Assembly (NCBI GenBank): GCA_033063855.1
Contig: CP093829.1
Span: forward strand, 3,110,243-3,174,242
Source: Smittia aterrima
Lineage: Eukaryota > Arthropoda > Insecta > Diptera > Chironomidae
Direction: 5' to 3'
Length of the DNA: 64,000 nt
Under the pieces are notes generated by a model. The model ran no database searches. It worked only from the letters and a program-made list of their open reading frames with translations, and was not told the DNA's origin. A program made the position numbers and the translations under genes. The first letter of the stretch is position 1. Each line of letters begins with the position of its first letter. Shown piece after piece: positions 11,889 through 24,221 of this stretch.

Positions 11889-14338
11889 CCATGGCAACTT
11901 TTTGCCTTTTAGACACTTTTGCAAGTGAATTTCTTTCATTTGTTAAGAACTTTACAAATTTACTCGAGTTTAATCTCTTTCGAGTAGTCTGCAATCTCCA
12001 ACATTGATTTCTTTTGTTTAGAAAAGTTTTCCACGCTCTTAAGCTAAAGGGTCGAAAGGAGCTTCAGACCGCAATGAGATAAGAGAAGGAAATGGTTTGA
12101 CCTTGATGAAGCTGTTCACATTAATCGCGTGCTCGGAGAGTCGTGTGAAAATTAATTCAGTTCCGAAAGAGGATCGAGCTGAGGTTTTTACCTTCAAGCT
12201 TATTTTTCAATTTGAGGTTTAAGGTGAGCAATTTATTTTTAGCTTTAATTCAAACGCCACTCATTCCACTTCGCAGCCTCAATTGCAATTATTTATGTTC
12301 TGCAGATGGTCACCAGTTTCTTCTTCTTCCCATTCACTTCTCCGATGCTCACTTCGGCAAATTAAAAAGTTGTCTGCGAACGCGACTTAATTCTAATAGA
12401 AAACAATCCGAGTCGAGATTAAACACATGCGGCCGCACGGATTTCAATTCCATTTCCCCATTTGCAGAGACAAACAGACTCACAACGACTGAAGTGAGAG
12501 AATGAGATTTCGTCAGATGAAAAAATCATCAAAATAAATCATCAGCGAGTTAACAGCGGCAGTGTTAATTGTTTTTTGTGTTGATTTTCACCCGCTCAAA
12601 GTGCCACAAAAATATTTTCGAGTGAAAACCCTCGAACGAACAATGAGAGATTAAACGCGGAGAGCTTCGCATATCAATTGGCCCAGCCAATAAAAAATCT
12701 GTTGTGGAAATTTATTGAATTTAGTTAGGAACTTCGATTTGCGCTTTCCAACGAACGAGCGTTCGAGTAGAAACATAAACCAGCAGAATAAAACCCGGCG
12801 AGGGCAGAAAAAAGAGCATTCACAGATCAATAATCGTATTTTCGCACCAGAATCTGCTTGTAACACAAACGAAATCTCGTTTTTTGCTGTGCTCGAAAAA
12901 ATCTCCATATGTCGCACCCAACATTAAACCCCAACAGTCGAAGTCGATAAAAAGTGAATCAAATTCTGGTTAGTTCTTCTCTATTCAATGCTTTTGTCAT
13001 AGTTAGAATCAATTTAAAAGCTTTACGAGGAAAAGCTTTAACTCTTTCAATATTTCCAAAGATTTAAAACTGCGGAAAGTCAGAGAGCGACTCTATTCAT
13101 TAAGTTAATCCGCTGTAGTTTATTCTGTCTCTTGTCGCATTAATTAACTTAAACCCGACATAAATCTCTTCGAAATAACATGCAGTCGTCGTCGTCGTCG
13201 TTGGCAGTGTGGAAAAGCTCGGTAGTTTAATAATTTCGGACCAAGGAGAGTCTAGAAACTGAAATCTTGACTCTACTAAGCGACTTTGTCAGCTTTAGTG
13301 TTCAACAGATTTGATTACAATTCGCGAACAAACGAGAAGATCGAAAACGATTTTCCAAACAGTCCCGAAAATAATTCATCATCGCGGCTCCTTCTTCTCT
13401 CAACTACAACTTCATTTGCTTTTTAAATGAAGTCGTCGCTTAAATGAGAACACAGAGAGAACAACTCGGTGTGGAAATTTATGAAGTCATCGTTGTTTCG
13501 CTGGATGTGCTGTGAATGGTAAAATATGTGTCGCTGAAGAGAAGAAATATTCTCGAAATGCTTTTTCCATTAACATTTTTTCACGTTCCCAAGCCATAAA
13601 TTTAAAATTTCTCTTCGAGCTCTGTATGAGAATTCAACTTCCCCATTCGCATTCTCGAGACCGTTTTTGTCACACATTCTGTAATGTGCTTTTGAGAAGA
13701 AGCGTCATCAGTGTGATAACTTGCATTGCAAGTTGCGGCAATAACGCAAAAGTTTTCCCAGAAAAACATTTCAATAAACAAATTGTTCATTCGACGAGAA
13801 AAACAATCGAAATGTATCTTGTTCGACTTTCGACCGCAAAAAGCTTATTGCCGATCAATGCAAGTGCAAAAAACAATTCCAATTTGATTCGACAAAACAT
13901 TTTCGACAAAGAATTTCTCTGTCACAAAATGATTGAATGGTCGACGAGCCAAGAAATTTGATGATTCTTTTGCAACAGCTGCGATGATATTTATCATAAG
14001 AAACAAGACACATCAGCACATTCACTCTTTCATGTATCGTCATTCGCAAAAGATTCTCCTGACTTAGGTTCAAAGGTTAAACACATGACTTGCAGAATAT
14101 TAAAGTCGTCTCGTAATTTATGATTTATGGCTTAGCATTCATTGAACGAGAGAGATGAAAGTTTTGCTTTCCTCTTGTCAGCAGGTTTTACTTTTCCTCC
14201 TCGAAACGATTGTTAAGGACGATCTCGCACGACGATCTTGCACGTTACTTTTATTCCTTTTAATGAAAGGCTTCCATTGAAGCCTCTCCCTCGAGCAGGG
14301 CAAAGTTTACGTCCGCTCCAATCAAATTCAATTAGCAT
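11889..14338. other. Intergenic, no gene supported
   Basis: Contains a short GTC triplet run near 13185-13202 and several ORFs of 60-150 codons. The longest (13512-13961, plus) has no recognisable domain, no signal peptide and overlaps opposite-strand ORFs. I treat all as chance. Confidence 0.5.
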
Positions 14339-14722
14339 CTGTCTCTCGCCTTTGTTTTCTTTGCTTTTTGCATGCGAAACAGTTTAAACTCGAGCGACAT
14401 AAAAAAGAGATAAAAAGTTTTTGTCGTCGTGTCTAAGTTTCTTCCATAAAAGTTGTTAGATGAAAATGAAGGGAAGAAAGGAAAGCAAAGCAAAGCGAGA
14501 CGACTTGGACGGAGATGCTGAAGGACAATATAAATCTATTTTCTCTTCCGCAATATAAATGACATGTAATTTAATTTCCGCTTCCACAAACATCTCTAAT
14601 AGCTTTTTAATATTTCTTTCTCTCTCTTCGTCTTCTTTGTGACTGCTGAGCGACCCCGCCACTCTCTTTTTGGGTCAGAGGAAACCTAATTTTCTGGGGC
14701 TTAAGTGTATTTACAATTCACA
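14339..14722 (+). repeat. Dispersed repeat, left copy
   Basis: About 380 bp that recurs reverse-complemented at 40150-40543 with small indels. It contains an opposite-strand 68-codon ORF, probably not coding. The two copies bracket the whole DUF1091/MFS cluster. No transposase or clear terminal repeats are visible. Confidence 0.75.
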
Positions 14723-16288
14723 AACTCCTATCAAGCATCGAGTGATGAATCCTTTTTCCGCATGGACAGAGTTGAGTTATTGTGAGTTTAACGGAAGTCG
14801 ACTTGAATTTATCAAAAGTTCTCGAGTCACTCATGTTGCTCTGGTCAAGATGTTGAAACTTGGAGAAGCAGCAGAAGTTTACTCTGCAATAGCACAGATG
14901 CACTCGTTTCACTGAATTGATTTCTGATTTTTCTATTTCAATCTTCACAAGTCTCGACACGTTCATCGGATTCAATCAATTCGATATCACTTCTCGTCTC
15001 GGAAGAACGTGACAGTGAACAGTTTTAAAAATCTTTAACGTCATGCGTCCCTTTCTAATGACACGTTCTGTATCGAAAAAAAAGGGAAAATCGCTTTCGA
15101 ATTGAGCGAAGCTTTCCCTCAATTCAAGTTGAAAGTTGTCATCGCTTCCTTGAACATGTCAAGTGAAGAACGTATCAGGGATCTTGTTGACAAAATAATA
15201 AATCATATTGTGAAGTATTATTGACATGTCTATTAGCTGCTCTCACCTCAAAGCCGTCGCTTGATCGGAGTGCTGGCATTTGCGGCACAAGACATCAGAG
15301 CTCTGACATGAAAATAAATGACGTTAAGCTTCTCCTCGTCGCTCAGAGATTTTATTTTAACCGTTTTTGCTCTCGTGTTTTCCTCGAGTTCAATGATGCA
15401 ATTTCCAGATTGAATTTTATTCATGAAGCTTTCATGAGAAAAACCAGCGATTGCATTCCCCCGATGAGTGTCGCTTGTTATGAATATGAAAACAGAAAAT
15501 AGCTTCATTGGAAAATCGGATTATTTTCGATTCACAATGCAATTTATGGTTGGCTGCTCGTTCCCATTACCCCGACGTGGAACTTTATTGTTGCAGTTAT
15601 GCCGCGATGTTTACGAAGCTGTTGCATTATGCGATGTGTCTGATTAGCGACGCGTGACGTTGGGTTGCAATAATCAATTTGATCTTTGTCGCTTTCACAA
15701 TGGGAATTCTCGTTTTCGCTTTGGAAAAATATTTACAACTCTTCAGTATTTGAATAAAATTTCGATCCCCCGCTGGAGTTCACATGACACAAGCGCGTAT
15801 GTCTTCAGACTTTCTAAACCCTCAAACAAATATTTGCATCCTTTCTTTGTTGTATTTAAACACTCGCTCCTTAAATATTTGCCTTCCGAGCAATTTTCCC
15901 TGAAGCAAAGAAATTTCATTCTCTCTTTGAATTTGAACAGCTTCCGCTTCAACGCAAAAGCAGCGAAGGATTTTTTATGTAAACTTTGTTTGGTTCCACG
16001 TTCGTTCCTTGTCAAAGATTTTGGTTGAAATGACGTCGAAGCTGTGTGCCGACATGGGAATTTTTATTGCCTTGTCACACAATAATTTCGAATACTTTTG
16101 AACTGAAAAATTCGACAATCATTTTAGTCAATTGACATTGAGAGTTATCTGTTAAATTATCTGTTAAATCGGTATACAGTTACAATAAATGAATAATTAA
16201 AAATATTATATTAAAATTAAAAAAAAATCAAAACTTTATACACGAACAATAACTGAAACAATTGAAATTTAAACTCAATTCGATAAAA
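14723..16288. other. Upstream flank of the array
   Basis: No supported gene. The segment about 15999-16095 is copied at about 18697-18790, directly behind an orphan DUF1091 exon, which marks a rearrangement. Short ORFs at 15221-15508 (both strands) and 15654-16028 were judged chance. Confidence 0.5.
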
Positions 16289-16992
16289 ATGTTGAAAGTG
16301 ATCAGAAGCACAATATTATCAGTCTTCATTTTTACTTTGCTTTTGAAAAGTCACTTGTTAGCTAATTCGCCAGCAGCAGCACCAGCAAAAGTTCCATTTA
16401 TTTACTTCAAAATGTATCGTTGCAATTTCTCTGAAACCTACGTCTACGAGAACTATTCATGTTTCGCAAAATCCTACAGCCGAACATTGTCAACAATTAC
16501 CAATTATATTCGCTTCAAAAAGCCAATGAATGACTTCTTTGTGCGTAAATTAACTGTAGATTTTTTTAAATAGTTTAAATGATTTTAAAATTTAAATATT
16601 TTTTAAGTCGTCGTCTGAATTACTGTACAAATACGGAAACATTTATAGGAAAGTTTTGGGCCTGCCTCGAATGGACTTTTGCCAAATAACTAGTTCTCAA
16701 AATAAAATTGTTAAATTTTACGTTGAATCTATCAACAAAATTAATCCCGACGGAATTCACGAATGTCCATATGCAGTAAGAAAATTAGAGCGTAGCGTAA
16801 AATTAATTATGTAATTTTTTTTAGGAATTGATCACTTTTAACAAATCCGTTCCGATGATGCCCTTATTAGCACAATTTGCTACTGGAGATTACAAAGCAA
16901 TTACAACCTACTTCACAGGCTCCAATAAATTCATAGGGGAAACTCAAATTATTGCTACTGGTACCACAGCGCATAAAGATTCATTTGGATAA
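16289..16992 (+). CDS. DUF1091 secreted protein, copy A
   Basis: First gene of the array. Exons 16289-16540, 16608-16775 and 16825-16992 give 195 aa. The layout is shared by the whole array. Exon 1 carries a hydrophobic signal peptide, a Pro/Ala/Lys linker and the CNFSE...NYSCFAKSYSR block. Exon 2 carries YKYGNIYR, a D-x-C motif and HECPY. Exon 3 carries the NKS and GDYK strands. This matches the insect DUF1091 (SMART DM8) family: secreted, about 180-200 aa, with two N-x-S sites and four spaced cysteines that could form two disulfides. Biochemical role unknown; a lipid-binding ML-like fold is often proposed for relatives (from memory). Subfamily 1 (YENYSC, with D and I). Intron 1 donor is GTGCGT. 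The start is placed at the ATG before the signal peptide; an in-frame extension exists upstream. Confidence 0.85.
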
Positions 16993-17492
16993 ATTATTCC
17001 TGATCAAGTTGGTTAAGCAATAAACGGGTCCCTTTACCCAAGCTAAATTTCCATAAACTTATTGCTTAACCGATTATTTCGTGACACGGTGGCTCTTCGT
17101 CTTTCTGTAAGTTCGCCTGTGTGTCCGTTTTTCTGTAAGTCCGTCTGTCCGACAGTTCAATGTTTCGCCTTCAGATTTCCGACTTAAGTCGAACGTAACG
17201 CCACAGAAGGAAAGAATTTCAGATTAAAACAATTTTTTATAATAATAATATAACGCATATTTGACAAAACTAAAGGAGACCCCACTTTAACAAATCAAAT
17301 ATCTTGAATCTAGGAATATTTGAACGGCAAAAAATTATTTTAAACCTCATTTGCTTGATTTTACTCTATGTAGTTATCGAAATGACAGAATCTGATATTT
17401 ATTCCTTAAATATTATCCGGGAAATGGCATCTGAGTAATTACTTGCTCCAACATATTTCGAAAGCTTTAAAAAGTCATATCATTTTAGAAAA

Positions 17493-18191
17493 ATGTTTAA
17501 GGTCATCAGAAGTGCGATTGGACTTGGTCTCGTTCTTTTCTTGCTGATGCATATTGTTGATGGTAACTTCTCCAAAAAGTCCTCAGCGAAAGCACCACAA
17601 ATTTACTTCAAAGCCTTTCGTTGCAATTATTCTGAAGCCTTCGCATACCCGAATTGTACGTGTTTCGCGAAATCCTACAGCCGAACAGTTTCAACTGGTA
17701 CTGTAATGGTTTTCTTCAAAAAGCCTCTTGATGAATTGCTTGTGAGTATCAATCAAAAAATTATTTTTAAATTTGAAAGAATTTGGTTTTAAGATGTCGG
17801 TTGTACTATATTACAAATACGGAACAATTTATCGTGAAGTCATGCGTTTTCCTCAAGTGGATTGGTGTGAATTAATGAGAGCTGTCAATCACAATAAGCT
17901 TTTAAAGGTGTTTATTGACATTTCTGCGGAAGTCAATCCTGATGGAGTTCACGAATGCCCTTACACTGTTCGGAAAAAATTGATTTTTTTTTTAATTTTT
18001 TTATAGCTTTTTTTTTGTTTCAGGAATTTTATGGGGTCAACAAGTCAGTCCCTCAGAATCCCATATTAGGTTTTTTAGCATCCGGAGATTACAAAATGTC
18101 AACCACGTATACCACATCTACTAAAGAACTCATTGGCCAAACAATGCTTATTGGAACAATAACGACGGCGCACAAAGAATCATTCGGATAA
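17493..18191 (+). CDS. DUF1091 secreted protein, copy B
   Basis: Exons 17493-17741, 17794-17967 and 18024-18191, 196 aa. The most divergent intact member: the linker is shorter (KKSSAKAPQ), the second block reads YPNCTCFAKS instead of NYSC, giving an extra cysteine and an N-C-T glycosylation sequon, and exon 2 ends at a GTTCGG donor. The signal peptide and all three exon boundaries match the array. It stands alone as its own subfamily and may be the oldest lineage here (inference). Confidence 0.85.
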
Positions 18192-18383
18192 TTAAATTAT
18201 TAAACCAAATCCAGTTTTGTCTTTAAACGCTCAGTCTAGAGTTTTTGAAAAAAAAAATTGATCAAAAGTAATGCAAATTTGTTTGAATATTATCTGAACA
18301 ATTATTCGCTTTAACAAACACAATCACCCCTTAAACAATAAAATATTTTTAATGAAAAAATTCTCTGAATTTCATTTGCCAAA

Positions 18384-18596
18384 ATATTGAAAGCTATCAG
18401 ATGTGCAACTGGATTCATCGTCTTTATTTTGCTGTTGCGAAGTCACTTGGAAACCACCAACAAAAGTCGATGTAATTTCTCTGAGGCCTACTTCCACAAG
18501 AATTATTTTTGTTTCGCGAAATCATACAGCCGAACAGTGTCGACTACTACCAGTTATATTCGCTTCAGAAAGCCATTGAATGATATATTTGTGCGT
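18384..18596 (+). pseudogene. DUF1091 relic C, exon 1 only
   Basis: Exon 1-like sequence whose expected start ATG reads ATA at 18384-18386. About 25 codons of linker are missing between the signal peptide and RCNFSE. The intron 1 donor (GTGCGT) is kept, but where exon 2 should begin (about 18661) the sequence switches to a copy of DNA from upstream of gene A (about 15999-16095). No exon 2 or 3 follows. Non-functional. Confidence 0.8.
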
Positions 18597-18985
18597 AAAT
18601 AAACTGTTGATTTTATTTTTTAAATAGTTTTGAATGATTTTAAAATTTAAATATTTTTTTAGACGGAAGCAAAGAATTTTCTTTCTCTTTTTGAACGTTC
18701 GTTTTTTGTCAAAGCTTTTGGTTGAAATGACGTCGAAGCTGTGTGCCGACATGGGAATTTTTATTGCCATGTCGCACAATACTTTCGATGAGTTTTATTT
18801 AAACCTTATCTGGTAAAAAATTACTTCACTGAACAATTTGGTAATCGCTTTATATTAGAATCTAATTTAGTTCCAAGAATAATTAGTTTCTAAATTTGAC
18901 ATTGTTTGAAAGATATCTGTTCCATTATTCGCACTAACAGTCACAATAACTGAAACAATTGAAATTTAAAGTCAATTCGATAAAA

Positions 18986-19695
18986 ATGTTGAAAGTGATC
19001 AGAAGTGCAATATTATTAGGCTTCGTTTTTACTTTGCTTTTGCAAGGTCACTTGTTAGCTAATTTGCCAGCAACAGCACCAGCGAAAGTTCCATTGGTTT
19101 ACTTTAAATCGTTTCGTTGCAATTTCTCTGAAACCTACGTCTACGAAAACTATTCATGTTTCGAAAAATCCTACAGCCGTACAGTGTCAACTGTTACCAG
19201 TTATATTCGCTTCAAAAAACCAATGAACGATATATTTGTGCGTAAATAACCTGTTGATTTTTTTTTAAATGGTTTTAAATTTTGAATATTTTTTCAAGAC
19301 GTCGGTTGATTTATTTTACAAATACGGGAACATCTTTAGGAAAGTTTTGGCCTTGCCTCGAATAGACTATTGCCAAATAATGAACTCTCAAAATAATCAT
19401 GCAAAATTTTACGTTGAAGTTTACAACAAAATTAATCCCGACGGAATTCACGAGTGTCCTTACACAGTAAGAAAATAGAGCGTAACAGTTACGCCGCAAC
19501 ATAAAGTAAATTATGTAATTTTTTTAGGATTTGAGCGCCTTTAACAAATCCGTTCCGATGCTGCCCATATTAGCCCAGTTTGCTACTGGAGATTACAAAG
19601 CTATCACAACCTATTCCACAGGTTCTAATAAATTCATAGGTGGAACTCAATTTGTTGTTACAGGTACAACAGCGCACAAAGAATCGTATGGATAA
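18986..19695 (+). CDS. DUF1091 secreted protein, copy D
   Basis: Exons 18986-19237, 19299-19466 and 19528-19695, 195 aa. Close paralogue of A and I: YENYSCFEKSYSR (Glu where the others have Ala), then YKYGNIFRKV, DYC and HECPYT. Its promoter region resembles that of A (CACAATAACTGAAACAATTGAAA) rather than the GATA-box type of later copies. Intact signal peptide, cysteines and stop. Confidence 0.85.
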
Positions 19696-20903
19696 ATTAA
19701 TTTATCGACTTTTCCTGATCAAGTTGGATAAGCAATAAACAGTCCAAAAAATAAAGTCTTTAAAATCTCTTATCTTGCTAAATTGTTATCTATGCTACAA
19801 CACTTAACACATACTTGTAGAAGAGTAAAAATACAGAATCTGTTTTGATTGAATTTAGATCAATGATGTGTTCTAGGAACCCCAAGTTTTTGAATGGAAC
19901 TTTTCCGGGAATCGAGATTAAGTTTGATTGCTGAACTTAATAGTAATTATTCGCTCTAATAAACCAGATAAACCAAAAAAAAGCTTTATTTTTCAAAATG
20001 TGAGAAATTGAAGTTTATTTGCTCAAAATGTTGAGATTCATCAGAAGTGCACTGGTTTTTGGCTTGGTCTTCATTTTGCTGATTCAAAGTCAGTTGTCAG
20101 CTAAGCCACCAACAAAAACAAAAGTTCAACCTCCCGAGAAAGTTCCATTTATTAATTTCAAAGCTTCTCGTTGCAATTTCTCTGAAACCTACGCCTACAA
20201 GAATTATTCTTGCTTCGCAAAATCTTACAGTCGAACAGTGTCAACCAACAACGTTTACGTTACCTTCAAAAAGTCGTTGAATGTTATGCTTGTAAGTAAC
20301 TCTCCTTAATGTTTCCATGTATCAAGTATTTTCTTTTAGTCGAAAGGTGTCATGTATTACAAATACGGAAACATTTATCGTGACGTTATTCGCAGTCCGT
20401 TATTTGATTTTTGTGAATTGATGGATCTATACAAGTAGCACACCCTTGGAAATCTATAGAAAATTTATAGAAAAAACATAGAAAATACATAGGAAATAAA
20501 TAGATTTAAAAATCCATATATTTTCTATATATTTCCTATGTTTTTTCTATTTTCTATTAAAAATCTATTTGTTTTCTATAGATTTTCCATTTATTTTCTA
20601 TTTATTTACTATTAAATTTTAATAGAAATTATCTAAATAGAAATACTATGGATTTTCTACAAAAAAACTAAAAATGCCAAAGGTGTGCTTCCGTCCACCT
20701 TTTTTAAAAAAAATTATGGGTTTTCTATAGAAAATTTATAGATTTTTTATAGAAACCATATAGATTTTCAATGGAATTTTTATTGAAACACGTTACGTCA
20801 AAGTTCTACGTCGTTACGTTTTATATTGAAAATACATGGAAAATATATAGATTTTCCATGGTTTTAATACATGAAAAATATGATTTGTACAATGTTATGG
20901 TAA

Positions 20904-21523
20904 TTATATTGTAGATAAGTTTGCAAGGAATTCAGCGACGGATATTTCTCTTTTGTCCAGTTTTTCTTTGTTTTCTTTGAATGGCTTTGAAAGCTTAGAG
21001 TGGTCCTTGTGTTTCAATTTTTCATGTGTTTCTCCCTGGAAATCTGCGTACGTCTTATGAATAAAATTTTGAAGAGATTCATTAAAGACCCATATGTTTG
21101 GGTTCTTTTGAAAAACAGTTTTCAACTGATGGTTTAAAGATTCGACACAATTATTTGTTCGAGCTTTAAGCTTTGTCACACACCACTCCTTAACTTTAAA
21201 CTGCTTTGTCCATACGTCTACGAAATATCTAGAATAAAATAGGCGGATATTAGCTTATGGCTTCGGATTTTATGTTAAAAACCTATAGAAAATCCATTTG
21301 TTTTAAATGGATTTTTGTTATTGACTTACCTGTAGAAGTCTATGAAAAATTCTGTTAAGTCTTCATTTTCAATATATTCTGCGATAGCCAACAAACCTAG
21401 CAAGATGTGTTGATGTGGAAGCAAACATAATCGCATGAAGAGTTTAAGAGTAAAACGTGCGTTTTCATTTCTGACCAATTGTGCTGCTAGCAAAGGGATT
21501 GCTAGCAAAAAATTTTTTCTCAC
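20904..21523 (-). pseudogene. MULE transposase C-terminal fragment
   Basis: Two minus-strand exons, 21330-21523 and 20904-21228, join across a clean GT-AG intron to about 173 codons. The motif RTNNCVESLNHQL followed by PNIWVFNESLQNF matches the segment found downstream of the DDE core in insect MULE transposases (RTNN-x-x-E...PNIW). The FYR-YFVDVW helix before it also fits. No ATG and no catalytic acidic residues lie upstream within the element, so this is a 5'-truncated gene. Confidence 0.75.
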
Positions 21524-21698
21524 AATTAACGTAAACTTTAAACATTATTTTTTCACTTCGTTTTCCTTTTTTTTGATATACACTTAATGTTCAACATTTC
21601 ATAAACAAAAATAAAAAGCTTCAAGTCACAACCAATCGTTTTTTTAAATAAAAATTTAATTAGGTTTCACATCTAAATTATATTAAAACTTAATAGAT

Positions 21699-21882
21699 TT
21701 CTAATAGAAAATCCATAGAAAACGCTACGTTTCTTACGTCAGAAATATAGAAAAAACATTAAAAATTCATGGAAAATTTATTTGTTTTAAAGAATGGCCA
21801 TGGACTTTCCATGAATTTTTAATGCTTTTTCTATATTTCTGACGTAAGATACGTAGCGTTTTCTATGGATTTTCTATTAGAA
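21699..21882. repeat. Long hairpin inside the MULE
   Basis: Arms of about 77 bp (21699-21775 and 21806-21882) are inverted copies with very few mismatches, around a 30-bp loop. Each arm has the TTACGTCAGAAATATAG segment. It could be a nested miniature element or the element's own subterminal structure. Confidence 0.8.
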
Positions 21883-22701
21883 ATCTATAGCCATTGCTTA
21901 AAACCAATAGAATTTCAATAAGTTTTTAATATTTTTCCTACATTTTTGACGTAACGTTTTCTATGGATTACCTATTAAAAATCTATTAATTTTTAATTAA
22001 AATTTAATAGTTCCCAAATCACATATTTATTTCCTATAGATTTTCTACATAAAATCTATATGTCAGATGGATTTTCTATAGAATTTCTATAAAAATTCTA
22101 TAGAAAGGTGTGCTACTTTTAGGGTGTGCTACTTGTCATGTCCCTGAATTGATGAGCAGTGATACCCAAAACAAACTATTAAAGTTTTACATAGATGAAG
22201 GCAAAAAAATGAACCCTGAAGGTTATCACGAGTGTCCTTACACAGTTTGTAGAAAATCAAATTAAAAATCGTTTTCGTTAAAAAAAAATTTTTTGTAGGA
22301 ATTGATTATCCGAAACAAATCCGCTCCGAAAACACCCTTTGGCTTGCAGTTTCCATCCGGAGAATACAAATATATTGCAACATATTTCACAGCTACTAAA
22401 GATATCATGGGCGAAACGCAACTCTTTGGAACAATTACGACAGGCCATAAAGAAACATTCGGGTGAAATAATCTTCTAACTAGCATTGGAAACTTTCAAA
22501 TGCAACAAATTTCGATTCAGATAACAAGTGAACTAAGAAAGAATAAAGAGAAACTTGTAAATTTTTAAAGAAAAAAAAAATATTTATTTTGTGTACTTAT
22601 TAGAAGAATTCTATAACTTTCGCACAATATGACTCATTTTTGACCAAACTATTTGAGCGATTGAGAAAACCAACTCTAAATAATCATCTCATTTGCGAGA
22701 A

Positions 22702-22954
22702 ATGTTGAAAGTGATCAGTAAGAAAATTAGAGCGTACCGTAAAATTAATCATGTAATTTTTTTTAGGATATGGACGGCTTTAGCAAATCTGTTCCGATGT
22801 TGCCCATATTAGCAAAGTTTGCTTCTGTAGACTACAAAGTTATTACAACCTATTCCTCAGGATCTAATAAATCCATAGGGGAAACTAAATTCATTCTTAC
22901 CGGTACCACAGCGCACAAAGAATCATGGATAAACAAATTTTTTGAATTTTCCTG
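22702..22954 (+). pseudogene. DUF1091 relic F, exon 1 start fused to exon 3
   Basis: The first 17 bases of exon 1 (ATG to ATCAG, 22702-22718) run directly into the tail of intron 2 (TAAGAAAATTAG). Then comes an exon 3 copy from 22767. Everything from codon 6 to the intron 2 donor is deleted, the junction falling at shared AG/CAG bases. A 2-bp loss near the end (TCATGGA for TCATTTGGA) removes the normal stop and reads on to 22954. Not functional. Confidence 0.8.
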
Positions 22955-23265
22955 ATCAAGTTGGATAAGCAATAAACAGTGCAAAAAATAAAGTCTTTAA
23001 AATCCCTTATCGCATCTTGCTATATTGTTATCTATGCTACTATACTTAACACAGATTTGTAGGAAAATAAAAGCGCAGAATCAGTTTTAGTTGAATTTAG
23101 ATTATGTGTTCTAGAAACCTTAAGTTTTTGGATGAAGCTTTTCCGGGATCGAGATTAAGTTTAATTGTTGAATTAAGAGCAATTATTCGCTCCAATAAAC
23201 CAGATAAACCAAAAAAAAAAGCTTCAGTTTTCAAAATATGAGAAATTGAAGTTTATTTGCTCAAA

Positions 23266-23974
23266 ATGTTGAGATTCATCAGAAGTGCACTGGTTTTCGG
23301 ATTCGTTTCAATTATACTGATTCAAAGTCAGTTGTCAGCTAAGCCACCAACAAAAACAAAAGCTCAAGCTCCCGCGAAAGTTCCATTTGTTTACTTTAAA
23401 TCTTCTCGTTGCAATTTCTCTGAAACCTACGTCTACAAGAATTATTCTTGCTTCGCGAAATCTTATAGCCGAACAGTGTCAACTAACAACGTCCACGTTA
23501 TCTTCAAAAAGCCGATGAATGTCTTGCTTGTAAGTAACTCTCCTAAATGTTTCAATGTATCAAATGTTTTCTCTTAGATGACAAATGTCATGTATTACAA
23601 ATACGGGAACATTTTCCGAGAAATTATTCGCTCTCCTTTAACGGATTATTGCGAATTGATAAGCAGCGATAATCATAACCAACTTGTAAAGTTTTGCGTA
23701 GATTATGGCAGAAAGATGAACCCTGAAGATTATCACGAGTGTCCTTACACAGTTTGTGAAAAATCAAATTAAAAATCGTTTTCGTTAAAAAAAAATTTTT
23801 TTGTAGGAATATATTGTACAAAACAAATCCGCTCCAAAAACACCCTTTGCCTTGCAGTTTGCATCCGGAGAATACAAATATGTTGTATCATATTTCACAG
23901 CTACTAAAGATTTCATAGGCGAAACACAAGTCATTGGAATAGTTACGACAGGCCATAGAGAAACATTCGGGTGA
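23266..23974 (+). CDS. DUF1091 secreted protein, copy G
   Basis: Exons 23266-23529, 23578-23751 and 23807-23974, 201 aa. Intact sister of the transposon-broken E: same IQSQLSAKPPTKTK linker, YKNYSC block, a consensus GTAAGT donor at intron 1 and the GKKMNPE-type exon 2. Exon 3 ends FG-stop like the rest. GATA-type box at 23202-23207, 64 bp before the ATG. If E is lost, G is the nearest functional backup (inference). Confidence 0.85.
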
Positions 23975-24221
23975 AATAATCTTCTTTCTAGTATTAGAAT
24001 CTTTCAAATACAAAAAAAATCTACCCAGATGAACTAAGAAAGAATAAAGAGACACTTGTAAGTTTTGATAATAAAAAATGAATGATATATATTTTTATTA
24101 ATTTTGAGTACTTATTAGAGGAAGTCTTCTAATTCTTTCGATGCAAGTTTTTAGTTTTATATAAATCATAGTTTTCAAAACTATCTGAGCAATTGAGAGA
24201 ACCTATTCAGATATTTGTTGA

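Larger units (their letters stand above)
20424..22144 (-). mobile_element. Truncated Mutator-like (MULE) transposon
   Basis: The insertion lies between 10-bp direct repeats (20414-20423 and 22145-22154), within the 8-11 bp range of Mutator superfamily elements. Near the ends are inverted repeats acaagtagcacaccct (20431-20446) and its complement (22121-22136). The inside is AT-rich, with long subterminal inverted stretches built on TATAGAAAATC motifs. It encodes only the C-terminal part of a transposase on the minus strand and lacks the catalytic DDE region, so it is likely non-autonomous. Confidence 0.85.
20028..22466 (+). pseudogene. DUF1091 copy E split by a MULE element
   Basis: Exon 1 20028-20291, exon 2 20340-20423 plus 22155-22244, exon 3 22299-22466. 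Exon 2 is interrupted by a 1721-bp element flanked by the 10-bp direct repeat tgaattgatg. Skipping the element and one repeat copy leaves a perfect 58-codon exon and a 201-codon frame, so the gene was intact when hit. Subfamily 2 (IQSQLSAKPPTKTK linker), closest to G. GATA-type box at 19966-19971. The allele should be null unless the element is spliced out; it may be polymorphic in the population (inference). Confidence 0.9.

Noticed and set aside
13512..13961. 149-codon plus-strand ORF
   Set aside because: Longest ORF in its region, but composition is irregular, no motif or signal peptide is seen, and opposite-strand ORFs overlap both ends.
15221..15508. Overlapping 86-93 codon ORFs on both strands
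   Set aside because: Neither frame shows family features; mutual overlap suggests chance.
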